Source: Planoprotostelium fungivorum
Lineage: Eukaryota; Evosea; Variosea; Cavosteliida; Cavosteliaceae
DNA length: 64,000 nucleotides
Direction of reading: 5' to 3'
Assembly (NCBI GenBank): GCA_003024175.1
Contig: MDYQ01000364.1
Span: forward strand, 39,825 to 103,824
Shown: piece by piece, positions 42,702 to 53,781 of the stretch
Layout of the letters: every line of letters starts with the position of its first letter
Position numbering within the stretch: position 1 is the stretch's first letter
The notes under the pieces: model-generated
The model's input: the letters and a program-made list of their open reading frames with translations, nothing else
Databases searched by the model: none
Told to the model about the DNA's origin: nothing
Position numbers and translations under genes: made by a program

Positions 42702-42974
42702 CTGAGATGTGCAGCTGTTAGCTGCTGCCGGAATTTCGGTTTTCACTGATTCGGTTCATTTTTATGACACGCGTTTCTTCCTTCTTTACTATAGCAGTAT
42801 AGGAGACGATCATCAGCATCATGTTGGCGCCAGAGTACGCCCGATAATACGATAATACGCCTGCTTATGTCCAAAGAAGCACATATTGACACCTTCCAGC
42901 CAGTTAAGCGTTGTAGAACTTGAGGAGTTTTCGACATGCGCTAAACCGAGGGCCACCTTCACATCGACCGAGGC
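42702..42974. promoter_or_regulatory. Divergent upstream region of transporter and PH-domain genes
   Basis: 273 bp between start codons. It contains GATAATACGATAATACG, a short direct repeat (about 42843-42860). Minus-strand readings here lack a splice path to the transporter and are not annotated. Confidence 0.35.
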
Positions 42975-44510
42975 ATGAGCGGCCATCCCGCAGGCGCTCA
43001 ACATAAGAGGTCTCGATCAGATGGTGGTGACAGCATATCGGGTGTCCCTGTAGTCGATCGAACTCAGATCTATTCGAGCCGCGCTGGCGCTGGTGGTCAG
43101 ATTGCCAGGAAGGCGGGTGCTACTCTCACTAGCAGTTCAGACGGGACAGAAGGCAGACCTTCATCATCCACTCGAACTGGTCAGGTCGATCTCTTCCCTG
43201 AACAGAAGCAGTTTGGAGTTCACATCAAAACTTACAAAGAAGGTTATCTCGACAAGTATGGTGAGAGTGATACCCTGATATTTAATCACCCTTATCGGTG
43301 TTGATGTTTGCATCAGCGACCACTGGTCATAAGTTATTTAAGAATTGGAAGACGAGATACTTCGTCATGTATAGACACCAAAAGACAATCTATCTCTGTT
43401 ACTTCCTTAGCCAGATCGTGAGAATACGACCAGACCAGCGACGTGGATGACTCACCTATTTAGGATTTCTTGGAGGGAAGGGCGTTGAACATGATCAATC
43501 TGAACATTTCCACCGCCGCTCCATTGAAAACCGAACAACGGAAACATTGCATCTCCATCGAGAACGATCAAGTCTCACTCTGGGTGGACTGTAAGACCCA
43601 AGAGAACTTCCAATCATGGATGGAGAAATTCAATCAGAGTGAGACATCTCATTTTGCATCCACGTTGACTCCCGCCAGTCTCCCTCTATCGATTCAAATT
43701 GATCAACCAACCTCATTTATTCTCATCATCACCGTCGGCATCGCCCCCGCTGACACCCGGAACATCTCCCCCACCATCACCCAGTCCAATCTCTCGCACA
43801 CACACGATGCCCACGAACTTGAGACAATCGAATGAGAGGAGGGAAGGCATACAGGGAGAAGATTTGAGGAGGTCAAAGACACAGATGCCTCAGGTGGTGT
43901 TTGACATGATGATGTGATGGCTGATGAAGATAGGATCAGACGAAGGTTCTGACGAGAGGAATGACGGGCCTCTTGACCAAACCGGGAAAAAAGGCGAACG
44001 TGAGAGGATGATGGTGGTGATGATGGTGACCGAGCGTAGAGGGAGAGTAGAAATATATCGGCTATGGCGTTGGAGACACCGGATAAGAATATGAGTCTAC
44101 CAATTTCCACGTTACCAATCGCTATCATAGAGTGAGTCGTCATCACTCCACATCATGATCATCACATATCCGCATCATCTCATCGTGATGAAAACATCAC
44201 ACCATCATCGCATCATCACACCAACACATCATCTGACTTTTCTTAGCCGATTAGGATTGGAAGGAAGACCCAACCGAACGAGAAGAAACGGGTGAGACCT
44301 CCCACTCGTCCCACCGACTCATCCTCTTCAGCATCAGTCTCCGTCTGGAAACATTCTCCGCAGGCAGTTCACCTATCTCCTCTCCCAGTCTGTCGCCCAG
44401 CCATTCACCACGCAACCACTTCTTCATTCCAACGTATAGAGCCCTTCACAACCGAGAAGATGCAGGGGGAATTGTGGCAAAGGAAACGAGTGTACAGGGA
44501 CATCCTCTGA
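42975..44510 (+). CDS. PH-domain protein (3' exon structure uncertain)
   Basis: The start MSGHPAGAQHKRSRSDGG is followed by a Ser/Gly-rich disordered region. The PH domain begins HIKTYKEGYLDKYG, continues after an intron as HKLFKNWKTRYFVMYRHQKT and IYLCYFLSQI, then DFLEGRALNMINLNIS, and closes with the C-terminal helix around the conserved Trp (QENFQSWMEKFNQ). PH domains bind phosphoinositides or proteins at membranes. Beyond 43650 the sequence is Ser/Pro-rich (PSASPPLTPGTSPPPSPS). Possible later exons include LTRGMTGLLTKPGKKAN and a Ser-rich stretch ending QGELWQRKRVYRDIL at 44510. I could not fix the splice sites of the last exons, so the end coordinate is a best guess. Confidence 0.65.
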
Positions 44511-44960
44511 TAGAAACGGAAGAATAGATGAAGAGAAAGAGGAGAGCGGTCGTTTCCACGGGTTTTTTTGTAAGCTACTCTTAACTGATCCCTGTGTGGA
44601 TCCATCAGCCGAGAATAATCAGGCATCAGATCGGCTGGTTACGACAGTTCATACAATATCTTAGGATTACTCTGAGCCGACCCTCGTGTGGATCCATCGG
44701 CCAACTACAACGAGGCCACCGGAACAATAGCCCCGATGCATCAGAAGGCATTCTAAACTGGCCCATCGAAGTTGTACAACTACAGTTGGCTGATCCATCC
44801 GCGTGAACGATGAGGCCATCACATCAGCCTACAGCTTGTCTGTACCTGTGGTTGAATCAAGTCAGCTCAGCTGGCAGACATCTATCGATTTAGACCATCG
44901 CTTTACGAGAATACGTAGCACATCTCTTTTCTGTTGCGATGACACACTCGATCAAATCTT
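44511..44960. repeat. Intergenic region with diverged direct repeats
   Basis: 450 bp between convergent genes. GTGTGGATCCATC occurs at 44594-44606 and again at 44686-44698, each preceded by CTGA(T/G)CC and followed by (A/G)GCC. A third diverged copy, TTGGCTGATCCATCCGCG, lies near 44786. The spacing is about 92-100 bp, so this may be an old tandem duplication. Confidence 0.5.
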
Positions 44961-45931
44961 TTATTCTCCCTTTCTAGCGAGTGGGTGAGGCATGAGAGCG
45001 AAGCAGAGCTCATCGATGTCAAACTTCTTTCTCAATCCATGACTGGTCGAGAATTCATATTTCGACGTCTGTATACTGTGATATGCCTTCAACTTCTGTG
45101 TGATGGTGAGTCATAACCGATCGTGAGATCTCATCTCACCGACTCCTTCTCCTCTGGAGTGCACAAACGTTTCGTCAAGAAGAGAGTGTCCCAACACAGT
45201 AGTGGCCACTCTGTGTGGTCACTCTCATCCTGCATCGATCAGTTCAGAACACAGATCACATGATGTCGTGTGCCATCACGATCGGTGATGGTCTTAGACT
45301 TACTGTAGGATGACTGTAGAATGCTGGACGTGTCGTGCGGAAGTAGATGATGAACAGGTGGACCATGAACTGACATCCTGGTTTCGGATTTCTCCCTGAT
45401 TCTTCTGGACACATCTTGCATCTAAAAGAATTCGATTCAGAGAGACAAGTCTCGTGTTATATGACTCACACCATCTGGATGATACTCGACATATCTGTAT
45501 GGTGTCATCTTCGTCGTCATCTGTGTAGAGGATGGCTCACCCAATGTATCTTGAGGGAATGTATCACTGTTCAGGGACTCGATAGTCTGTATAATGTCAT
45601 CGACTTCGGTAGTGAACTCATGAGCCAGGTTGCACTGGGATGTCAAGGTGCAGACTGCGTATTCATGTTGTGAATTCAACATGGATTTGATCGTGATGAA
45701 CCTCTTCAAAAAGCTCTTGACGATGCCCAATCTCGTTTGTTTTTCTTCTCCTCTGATTGGCGATTGAGACAAGTACATCACACGAGATGTTCACTCTGAA
45801 AAATCCAGCTCTTCTCCCTCTTCATCTAGGTCGATGCAGAAGATCTGGATGATCATTAGGAATGATTGGGTGAGGAACGTTCTCACTATCTTCTCCTTGT
45901 TGATGGCTGGTCCAAAAGATAGATCAGTCAT
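44961..45931 (-). CDS. BABAM1/MERIT40-like protein (BRISC and BRCA1-A complex)
   Basis: The start at 45931 gives MTDLSFGPAINKEKI, spliced over a 42-nt intron to IFCIDLDEEGEELDFSEGEE, the beginning of a vWA-like fold. Next come TRLGIVKSFLKRFITIKSML, EYAVCTLTSQCNLAHEFTTE and VDDIIQTIESL, characteristic of MERIT40. Later exons give MVHLFIIYFRTTRPAFYSHP, and the C-terminus reads KFDIDELCFALMPHPLARKG, equivalent to the 'LLAHPLQR' ending of human BABAM1. MERIT40 bridges subunits of the K63-specific deubiquitinase complexes BRISC and BRCA1-A. The stop TAA is at 44961. Presence of this gene implies a BRCC36-type complex in this organism. Confidence 0.85.
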
Positions 45932-46029
45932 CGTCCGCGGCAGTGTTGTGTGTCCTGATGAAAAATTGGAACATCTTCCACCACTACAACCATCACATCA
46001 CCCATTGCATATCACATCACACACCCACC
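45932..46029. promoter_or_regulatory. 98-bp bidirectional promoter between BABAM1-like and NSRP1-like genes
   Basis: Two divergent start codons are only 98 bp apart. The gap contains CATCACATCACCC and CATATCACATCACACACCC, nearly repeated elements, and no TATA box. Confidence 0.45.
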
Positions 46030-47309
46030 ATGCCTATCCAATTGACCGGCGTCGCCGGAAAGCAATACGGTCTTATCAAACCTCCCGTTAAGCCCAAGTT
46101 AACTATGGACGACGACGAAGATGACACACCAAAGAAGAAGCCCATGTCCCAGATTGCACACATCTATAACATGGAAGCACAAGCACATGGAGCTCGTAAG
46201 TTGAAGGAGGCACAAGAGCAGCAGGCCGCCATTTTAGCGGAGGACCCAAATGCATTCAGCTACGATGATGTCTATGATGATATCAAAGAGAAGAGAGAGA
46301 TTCTGAAGGGAGAGAAGGCATCGAAACAGAAGAACATGGCGCCCAAGTACAGAGAGTCCATTTTAGCTCGAGCGAAAGAGAGGGAGAGAGAACAGGTTCG
46401 TATTTCTTCAGGTCTTTATGTTCCGATTCCATCCACATCTTTGTCTAACATCTCCGTCAGGAAATCATTTACGATAGAAAAGTGAGGAAGGAGACAGAAG
46501 CAGAGGGAGACACGTATGGAGATAAGGAAAAGTTCGTCACCGCTGCTTATAAGAGGAAGTTGATCGAAGACAAACAATGGGAGGAGAAGGAGGCCAAGAG
46601 GCTTGCATTAGAAGAAGATCCGACTCGAAAGAAGGATCTGAGTGGTTTCTATAACAGCTTTTATTCCGCAGCCATCGGCGCTCAGAAGGTTGCAGAGAAA
46701 CAACAGGTGTGTATCATGATGATGCAACATCTCACCCCGTCTGATGAACAAATAGGAGGAAGCGAAAGCAGAAGAGAAGGCGGATAAAGAGAAGGAAATG
46801 CGAAGAAACGGTGAGACATCACGATGCACCATTCATCACTGACACCTGCGACAGAAGAGAGGGAGAGAGAGAACAAGAGAAGAGAAGAGGATCGACACAG
46901 AGACAGAAGAGATGACGACCGACACAGAGACAGAAGAGATGACGACCGACACAGATCGTCAAGAGATGATGATCGAAGAAGAGACGACGACCGAAGGAGA
47001 GAGAGAGAGACAGATAGAAGCAGAGACAGATCGAGGGAGAGCGACAGGAGAAGAGATGAGCCCAGACATGATGCAAGAAGAGGCGATCAGACAAAAAGGA
47101 CGGAAGAGAAGAGGGAAGAGAAGAGAGAAGAGAAGAAGGAAGAGAAGAAGGAAGAGAGAGAAGAGAAGAAAGAAGAGAAGAAGGAGGAGAAAGAAGAGAA
47201 GAAGGAGGAAGTACCTGTGCTGTCACGGAGGAATAATGAGGAAGCCGTGGAGGCAGCAAAGAGGAGAGCAGCAGAGAGAAGAGCGGCAGCAAAAGCAGCA
47301 CAGGGATAA
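46030..47309 (+). CDS. Nuclear speckle splicing regulatory protein 1-like (NSRP1/CCDC55, DUF2040)
   Basis: The N-terminus MPIQLTGVAGKQYGLIKPP is the conserved 'YGL' start of NSRP1. The DUF2040 coiled-coil follows: LAEDPNAFSYDDVYDDIKEK, APKYRESILARAKEREREQE, IIYDRKVRKETEAEGDTYGD, KEKFVTAAYKRKLIEDKQW, and KKDLSGFYNSFY. The C-terminal half is an RD/RS-like Arg-Asp-rich domain (HRDRRDDDRHRDRRDDDRHR), then Glu/Lys runs. NSRP1 regulates alternative splice-site choice in nuclear speckles, which fits a genome with this many introns. Three introns were placed. The gene ends 147 bp before the convergent RhoGAP-like gene. Confidence 0.93.
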
Positions 47310-47456
47310 ACATTCGGAAATTGAAATCTGCACGTCTCTTTGTCTGTCTCAGACACATGATGCCTGTGTTCCTCTACGGCATCGCATCATCCACCTCTCA
47401 TCACGTCTCATCAGCTGCCACGATTGAAATGAAACGACAAAAGTGAAAAATGACTT

Positions 47457-50400
47457 TTAATTCTGTACAAGGATCTTCTGCACTCTGGCCACCAACTGAG
47501 CCATTTGAATCAATTCTTCCTGACTCCTTCCATCCAATCCCTGATTGTAACCCTCAAACTTTTTCAGTATTGCACTGACGTAGCTCTCCACGCCGCTCCT
47601 GATGTACACGAGATCTTCTGCTTCTTTCTCACTGGAAGGTGAAGGCTGTCTTCCATTCAGTCTCTACTCGATTTCGATCATTTCGTACGATGGTCGTTTG
47701 TGTGCAGTTGAATTGTGATTCATCATGTATGAGAGAGAGTATTTCATATCAGCTGTGGTATGATAGAGATATCATATCAGCTGATGTATGAGAGAGTGTT
47801 TCATGTGATTGTGTCTCACGTTAGACAAGTGTTGATCGATCTTTCCCTTCAGATCTGCAGTGGGAGTCCAACTGGACTCGGTCTGTTTCAGATCCAAGAC
47901 CAACACTTTGACTTGATACACTTGATCCATCACTGAGTTGGCCAGTTCAATCGATGTGATCTGTCGTGACAGTCAGCATCATCATCATCATGTCCATCAC
48001 GATCATCGTGTCGTGACGTTCGCATCTTCTAAACTCTTTGTGGATGATCAGCCTCCTTCACCTTGGTCAACTTGGATTGAATGAATTGTAATTTCTTTCC
48101 AAATAAACTTGCCATCTCTGAGACTAATTTCTCCAATTTGGCTCTCTTCTCTGCGTCCATCTTGGTCTGTTTCCATTCAGTCTAATCACGAGATAAAGAA
48201 ATCATCTAGATTCAATAGAAGAGATGAAGGAAAAGAAATTTCTGAAAGAAGAGATATGAAATAGTTTTGAAGAGAAGAAAATAAATCACCCTCTCCCTCT
48301 CTTCTGCTTCTTCTCTCGCTCTCTTCTGTTCTTCCATCTGTCTCCTCTCTTCTTCCATCTTCTTCCTCTGTTCTTCAATCACTTTCTTCTGTTCCTCCAT
48401 CGCCTTGATCTGTTCCCTCCTGGCCCTCTCAGCTCTCAGCATCTCGTCCTTTCTCTGTTGCTTCTCTTGCAGATCTTTGTTTCTCGATTCACTGTATCCA
48501 TTCAGCCAGATGAAAAGATGAAACAGAACAACATAGAACAACCATGCATCGTATCTTATCGGTCAATGATGAAATCAGAATAATGAAGAAAGAGATCGAA
48601 TGAGAATCACATCATCTCGGCTGAGATCTGTCCCCTGTCTGCAGGGTGAACCTGTGGTACAAAAACCTTCGGAGTGGTATCAATGACCCTGTTGATTGGG
48701 ATATCAGTGGGGTAGTACTTTGTGTCGTCCTTCAGTTCGTCCACGTTGAGCATGATGGGACTGTAGCTGGCTGTCTCTCCACTCTCGTTGTAATTTTCCC
48801 TCTTGTGTCTCTCGCTCGTCTGTTCCGATGTCATTCGAACAGTTGTAGATGTTGTAGAAGACAGAAAAGTAGGAGTTGAGTATCGTATTATCATGATGGT
48901 GATGATGATCTCGATGATGATCTCGATGATGATTCATCTCAACTCACAAATTTTCCAATTTCTTCGATGAAAACTCTTCCCAGAAGCGCCAATTTGGGCA
49001 TGTGCAATTGGGCTCTCGCCCTCTGCTGTTGTTTGCAGAGGAGAAGAGGTCCGAACAAGAGCCCCAATTTGGACGGTGTGACCTGTCACGTTCGATCGTC
49101 ATCTCTTCTTCAAACTCACCATCGTTCTATCCTTGTGACACACCATGTGGTACAGAGTAATGGTCAACACGTCGAATAAGAATCGATTCACTGCGGGTAA
49201 TTTGGCCAATTCATTCTCTATCTTTTCGAATCGAGAGGCGCCGGGAGTGTCTGATCTGATCAAAAAGGATGGAGCAATGAATGAACGTGTAGATATGAAA
49301 GGAAAAAAACGAAGAGGAAATGAAAAATAGTATTGTGCGTTTGTGTGAAAGAGTGAGATCACCTGCTATGGTCATAAAGTCCTTGTAAAGAGAAGACGAG
49401 ACGATCGGTTCAGACAGAGAGGACAACCAGATCTTGATGGCCTCTCCCATGCTTCCCACGTTCTGTTTGTACAACAGATCGACATCACCTGCCCTCCATC
49501 ACAAATCCAGTTTATCCAAATCATAACAAACGATTCAGAATAAGACTCACCAGAGTTCAACACGGATAGTGGATGAAACATGAATTGCTCTTGGACTAGA
49601 ATTCCAAATATCTCCATCACGTTCACTCCTTCTACGATTCAGATCCAACTGTTCATCATACTCGTTACCATGTGTCACTCACCCTCGTGATAGATCCTCC
49701 TGAACGTGTGGTACAGTATGGAAGGCATCCTGCGTCTGTCATCGTCTGCGCGTGGCATTATATGTTCACCTCGCTTGTTCTCGGTGAGATAGACTGTAGG
49801 TCGTGAGGTCGACTCCGATGATGTCGCTCTCCGTGTGGTCTTCTACTTGGTATTCGTCGGATCTTTTGTGTTCGGAGGGTGTCTCTTCAATGGCAAGAAA
49901 GTGTTTTCGTATGCAGGACTCACCGGCTGGATTGAATCAGCCGTGTAGGAGGAGAAGACAACAGAGAAAAAGTTGTCAAGTCCGTGAAGAATGAGAAATC
50001 AAATGTGTGGATATTGGAGATGTGTGTGATGCGAGTGAACGAAGACGATCGACTCACTACTGTAGAAATCCTTCCACAATTCAGCTTGCGTGATACTCTG
50101 CGTGTTGCTCTCTGGATTTCTCTTCTGGATCTTAACTTTCCAGTAGTACAGAAAAGCCAGGGGATAGCACACTTGAGAGGCACCGAACACGTTCATCTCT
50201 CCATCCAACATAATGTCACTCAGTACCTATCATCTCGTGAATCACTTTCCAATGGCAGCTGCCTCGTGAGAATCGAACGACTCACTTCGGCCGTGTAATA
50301 CACTTTGATCGGTTCCTTTTCGTCTCCTTCGGCATCGTAAACTGTCAATGTTCGATCTAGAAGGTCATCAGTCATCACGATCATCCATCGTGCAAGATGA

Positions 50401-52064
50401 TGGCATCATGATCGCGATCATCATCGTGAAGCTTCACCTCTCCTGAGAACAAAGGCCCACAACTTTTCTCCTTCTCTTCTCGTCTTGATGGTGATCACTC
50501 CGTTGTCCTCGTCGTACGTTCCTTCGATGCGATTCAACTGGTGCACTTTGCTCGCGGTCTGATAGTCGTAAGAAGTGATACCACCTGTTGGAGAATGAGA
50601 AGGGGAGAGGAGGAGAATGAGAATGGAGAGGAGAATGAGAAGAGGAGAAGAGGAGAATTAGAGGATATGATGAGGAAGACGTGTCGATCGATGATCGATG
50701 ACAATGTGATGATCGACGATGATCAACCATGGTTGGACGATAAGATGATGATAAGATGATGATAAGATGATGATAAAAAGATGATGTGATCACCTCTGGC
50801 ATCGATGATGTAGATGAGATGTCGATCGATGAAGGAGGCGACTGCGGGTAGAGCCAGCGAGACGATCTTCCGGTGATCTTCCGCGGTGATGACAGTTGGG
50901 TAGATTCGAATCGACTTCCTATCGAGAGATGAGGAATCTTCATCATGACCGAGCGGCATGAGATGAGGAGAGGTCATCACGATATGACGTCATGAGGTCA
51001 CGTGACTCACTGATTCTGGCCCGTGCTGGCTTGGTACATAGATTGTGTCTCCAGGCACGCGATACAATTCGTATCGACCATACGTAAACTCTGATCGTAC
51101 CAAGCTGTGGCCAGCCACATTCCTTTCTCAGTGTGAGTATATGTATGTTTTAAATCTCAATCTATGTATCCAACATAGAAGAGGTCGCACCAGATGGACT
51201 GGCCTTCAATTCCACTTGTTCACCTATAGAACACATCAACATCACATCATCCATCATGATCTGACTCACCATCGGTGGTGAGACCATTCGAGATGAAGGC
51301 CGTCTTTATTCCCACGATGAGAACGAGCGGACTCTTAATTTTACACATGGACGTTTGAAGATCGACGGTCCGTTTGATGAGCATGTCACCGATGGGGACG
51401 ATCTTTCTCTCGGTTTTACTATACATCTGCTCGAAGGTGAGAGGTGATCGCTGTCTCCATCACATCTCACGATGCATGATGTTCCTCGTATGACACAGAA
51501 GACATTTTCTGTGTCTGAATACAAGACACATGTGGGGCTGTCCTTGAAGAGAGAGTTATATCCGACGTCCTCCATCTTCCAACTCCTAGGTGCCGTCAGA
51601 TGAGATCCATGGATGTGGTATACCTCTTCTCCTCGGCTTCATAGAATTGGACCGTTCCATCATCGTGATACGTGGTCAACGTGGGCCACCTCTCGTGATT
51701 GGAATCCAGCATCGGGCACTGATGAACGACCGTATCTGTGACGGCAAAATGAGCAGATCGCTGGCTGCAGATCATTCAGTGGAGGCAAACCACTTCAATC
51801 ACCTGTCGGGGACACTTTCTGAACGATGTTCGTGACCAACAATGGCCTTTGTGATTACCTGATACCCATTCAAAATGATTCTATATCAGAATGGAACTTT
51901 GAGCAGGTGCTTCAGGATCCTCTACGATCTCTCACCTGCGTTCCGGTTCCGTCATAATGTGCGCTGATGTATCCATCCGGAAGCAACTGTATTCTATTTC
52001 GTGGAAGATCTTTACTCAGGATGAACTGTGGCAATTCACCCTCTATGATGATGCGCTTGTCCAT
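47457..52064 (-). CDS. Large RhoGAP-like protein with N-terminal beta-propeller-like region, GAP arginine missing
   Basis: The start at 52064 gives MDKRIIIEGELPQFILSKDL and short beta-blade-like exons (RNRIQLLPDGYISAHYDGTG, TTYHDDGTVQFYEAEEKR, ERKIVPIGDMLIKRTVDLQT, NRIEGTYDEDNGVITIKTRR). From about 49750 a RhoGAP domain runs MPSILYHTFRRIYHE, VNVMEIFGILVQEQFMFHPL, SMGEAIKIWLSSLSEPIVSS, LPAVNRFLFDVLTITLYHMV, and VTPSKLGLLFGPLLL. The canonical GIFR arginine finger reads EIFG here, and the usual asparagine of 'NLA..FGP' is Lys, so GAP catalysis is doubtful. A coiled coil (EMLRAERARREQIKAMEEQK) and a helical tail ending KILVQN at 47457 follow. Some 17 short introns are needed. One 34-nt intron links propeller and GAP parts, so two genes cannot be fully excluded. 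Confidence 0.72.
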
Positions 52065-52242
52065 ACTGTGGGAGTCAAATAAATGTGCCGTTATGAAAAC
52101 AACAGTGCTTTACAACCATCCTCTGGATGATGGATGATGTCACTACACGTCTTCCATGCCATACAATTCATCTTTATATTCATATCCTCATCAAGATACA
52201 ACACATTCTCTTCCCTCCTTCTTTTGTTTCTCCTGCCTCAAG

Positions 52243-53674
52243 TCAATCACAATGTAGATCGGGTGATGGTCTTCTCACGCGTGTCACCTCACTATTGTCT
52301 TCAGGTGTGAGGATGCGAGTAGCGATGTTGATGAACAGTTCGAATAGATTCTCCCCCGTGGTCGATGAACACACATCGTAAAACCCTTGCAGGCCGAGTT
52401 CAGAGCCGTATACTTCCATCTGTCGTGCATCATCAGATCACGTTGATGACATGATGATCCGATCTAGGTGAGGAAAGAATCATGATGAATAAAATAACAA
52501 TGAATTGAATACGAATGTCACAATACAGAGTTGAATACACGTGACAACGACTCACGTCTTCGTTTGAGATGACACCGTTTGGAGCGATATAATCTCCCGT
52601 CTCGAAATCATCTCCTAACAACACTTCAATTCAATCAAACGAAAGTGACTCACTCTGGTCCAATTTACAACCCACTAGAAAGATGGGAGCATCCACGTAT
52701 CCAGCACACCTGATGAGAGGTATCCACTTTGTTCCCACACTGACGAAAGAAGTAGGATCTACCAGACTGCAACACCATCAGCTGTCATCATCTCACCATC
52801 GTCATCGTCCATCGATCATCCAATCCGATCGATCGATCGCGCGATCATGTGATCTTCACCTGAAGCAGATGACGAAGGCATCGACACCCAGAGATGGCAT
52901 GAAACCGATGGGAAAACAAGCCGGGTTACCCGGTACGTCGCATAATCTGGTCATGACTGTCCTTCCCTTGCAGACCAAGTGTTTGTCATAGAAGCCTGGC
53001 TCTTCGTCCGGTATATAAGATCCACCGTGGTACGGAATGTGACTGACGCCGTCAGCGCGATCGGCGATGATGGAAGGTGATCATGGCGATCACCTGATGC
53101 TCTGGGTGATCAGTTGGGTCTTACCCACGTTGCGATCGCCCATGACGCAGATGTTCATCTCGATCTTGTCGCGTGCGGTCGTCGTCCACATCGATAGAGG
53201 ATCAGATGTGAGGGTGATGGAACGTGTGGGTCACCTGTTGGAGTCTCTTCTTCCTCGATTGTTCTTCTCGAAGAGGACCGAGGACGAATTTGTTGATGAA
53301 GTGTCGTTTCGTTTGAGTTTCACCTTGGAATGCATTGACGGTTCCCAATCGATCGAATCTGATTGGTTCGTCATGAGATGTTCTCTGTATTAGAGTGTCT
53401 GAGAGTAATGTGTTTACCGTTCTGTGAAAGTTTTTGCCTTTTCCCTCCACAACTGATCATCTTCAGCTGATATGTGATTCAGTTTTGATAAGACAAGCGA
53501 GGATGTTGACATACCGATCTGTTGAAACTTTCTCGCTACAGTACAGATCCTGCATAACGTGCGGACATCTATGATTCGTTAGCAACACATTTCGGCATTC
53601 AGCGAGCCTCACTCACTTAGGATAGAAAATATTTCTTTCAAGATCTCATCTGGAAGATCTAAAATGGATGTCAT
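52243..53674 (-). CDS. F-box / Rho-like small GTPase fusion protein
   Basis: The start at 53674 reads MTSILDLPDEILKEIFSIL, then NVRTLCRICTVARKFQQI and AEDDQLWREKAKTFTER after introns: a complete F-box with its 'LP.E.L..I...L' and 'D..LW' ends. The next exons give a G domain: P-loop CVMGDRNVGKTQLITQSI, then YHGGSYIPDEEPGFYDKHLV, TRLCDVPGNPACF, the Rho-type VDAFVICF followed by VDPTSFVSVGTKWIPLI, G4-like APIFLVGCKLDQ and G5-like FYDVCSSTTGENLFELFINI. The switch-I threonine (YVPTVF in Rho) is Asp and the DTAGQ motif is DVPGN, so nucleotide cycling may be altered. It ends RRPSPDLHCD without a CAAX box. It lies upstream of the RhoGAP-like gene on the same strand, 178 bp apart. Confidence 0.85.
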
Positions 53675-53781
53675 CGTCCGATTCTGTGCGACACGATTCC
53701 GCTCATACGAAGACAGACAATCAACATCTACAACCCTCGTCATCTTCAACTTTTATCGTCTATATCCTCTCATCAAGCGAT

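Noticed and set aside
42743-43004. Possible upstream exons of the amino-acid transporter on the minus strand.
   Set aside because: They overlap the start of the divergent PH-domain gene and have no phase-compatible junction to the TM1 exon.
46850-47309. A long plus-strand reading in a second frame over the Arg/Asp-rich tail of the NSRP1-like gene.
   Set aside because: It is a shadow of the purine-rich repeat. The frame continuing from the DUF2040 domain is the coding one.
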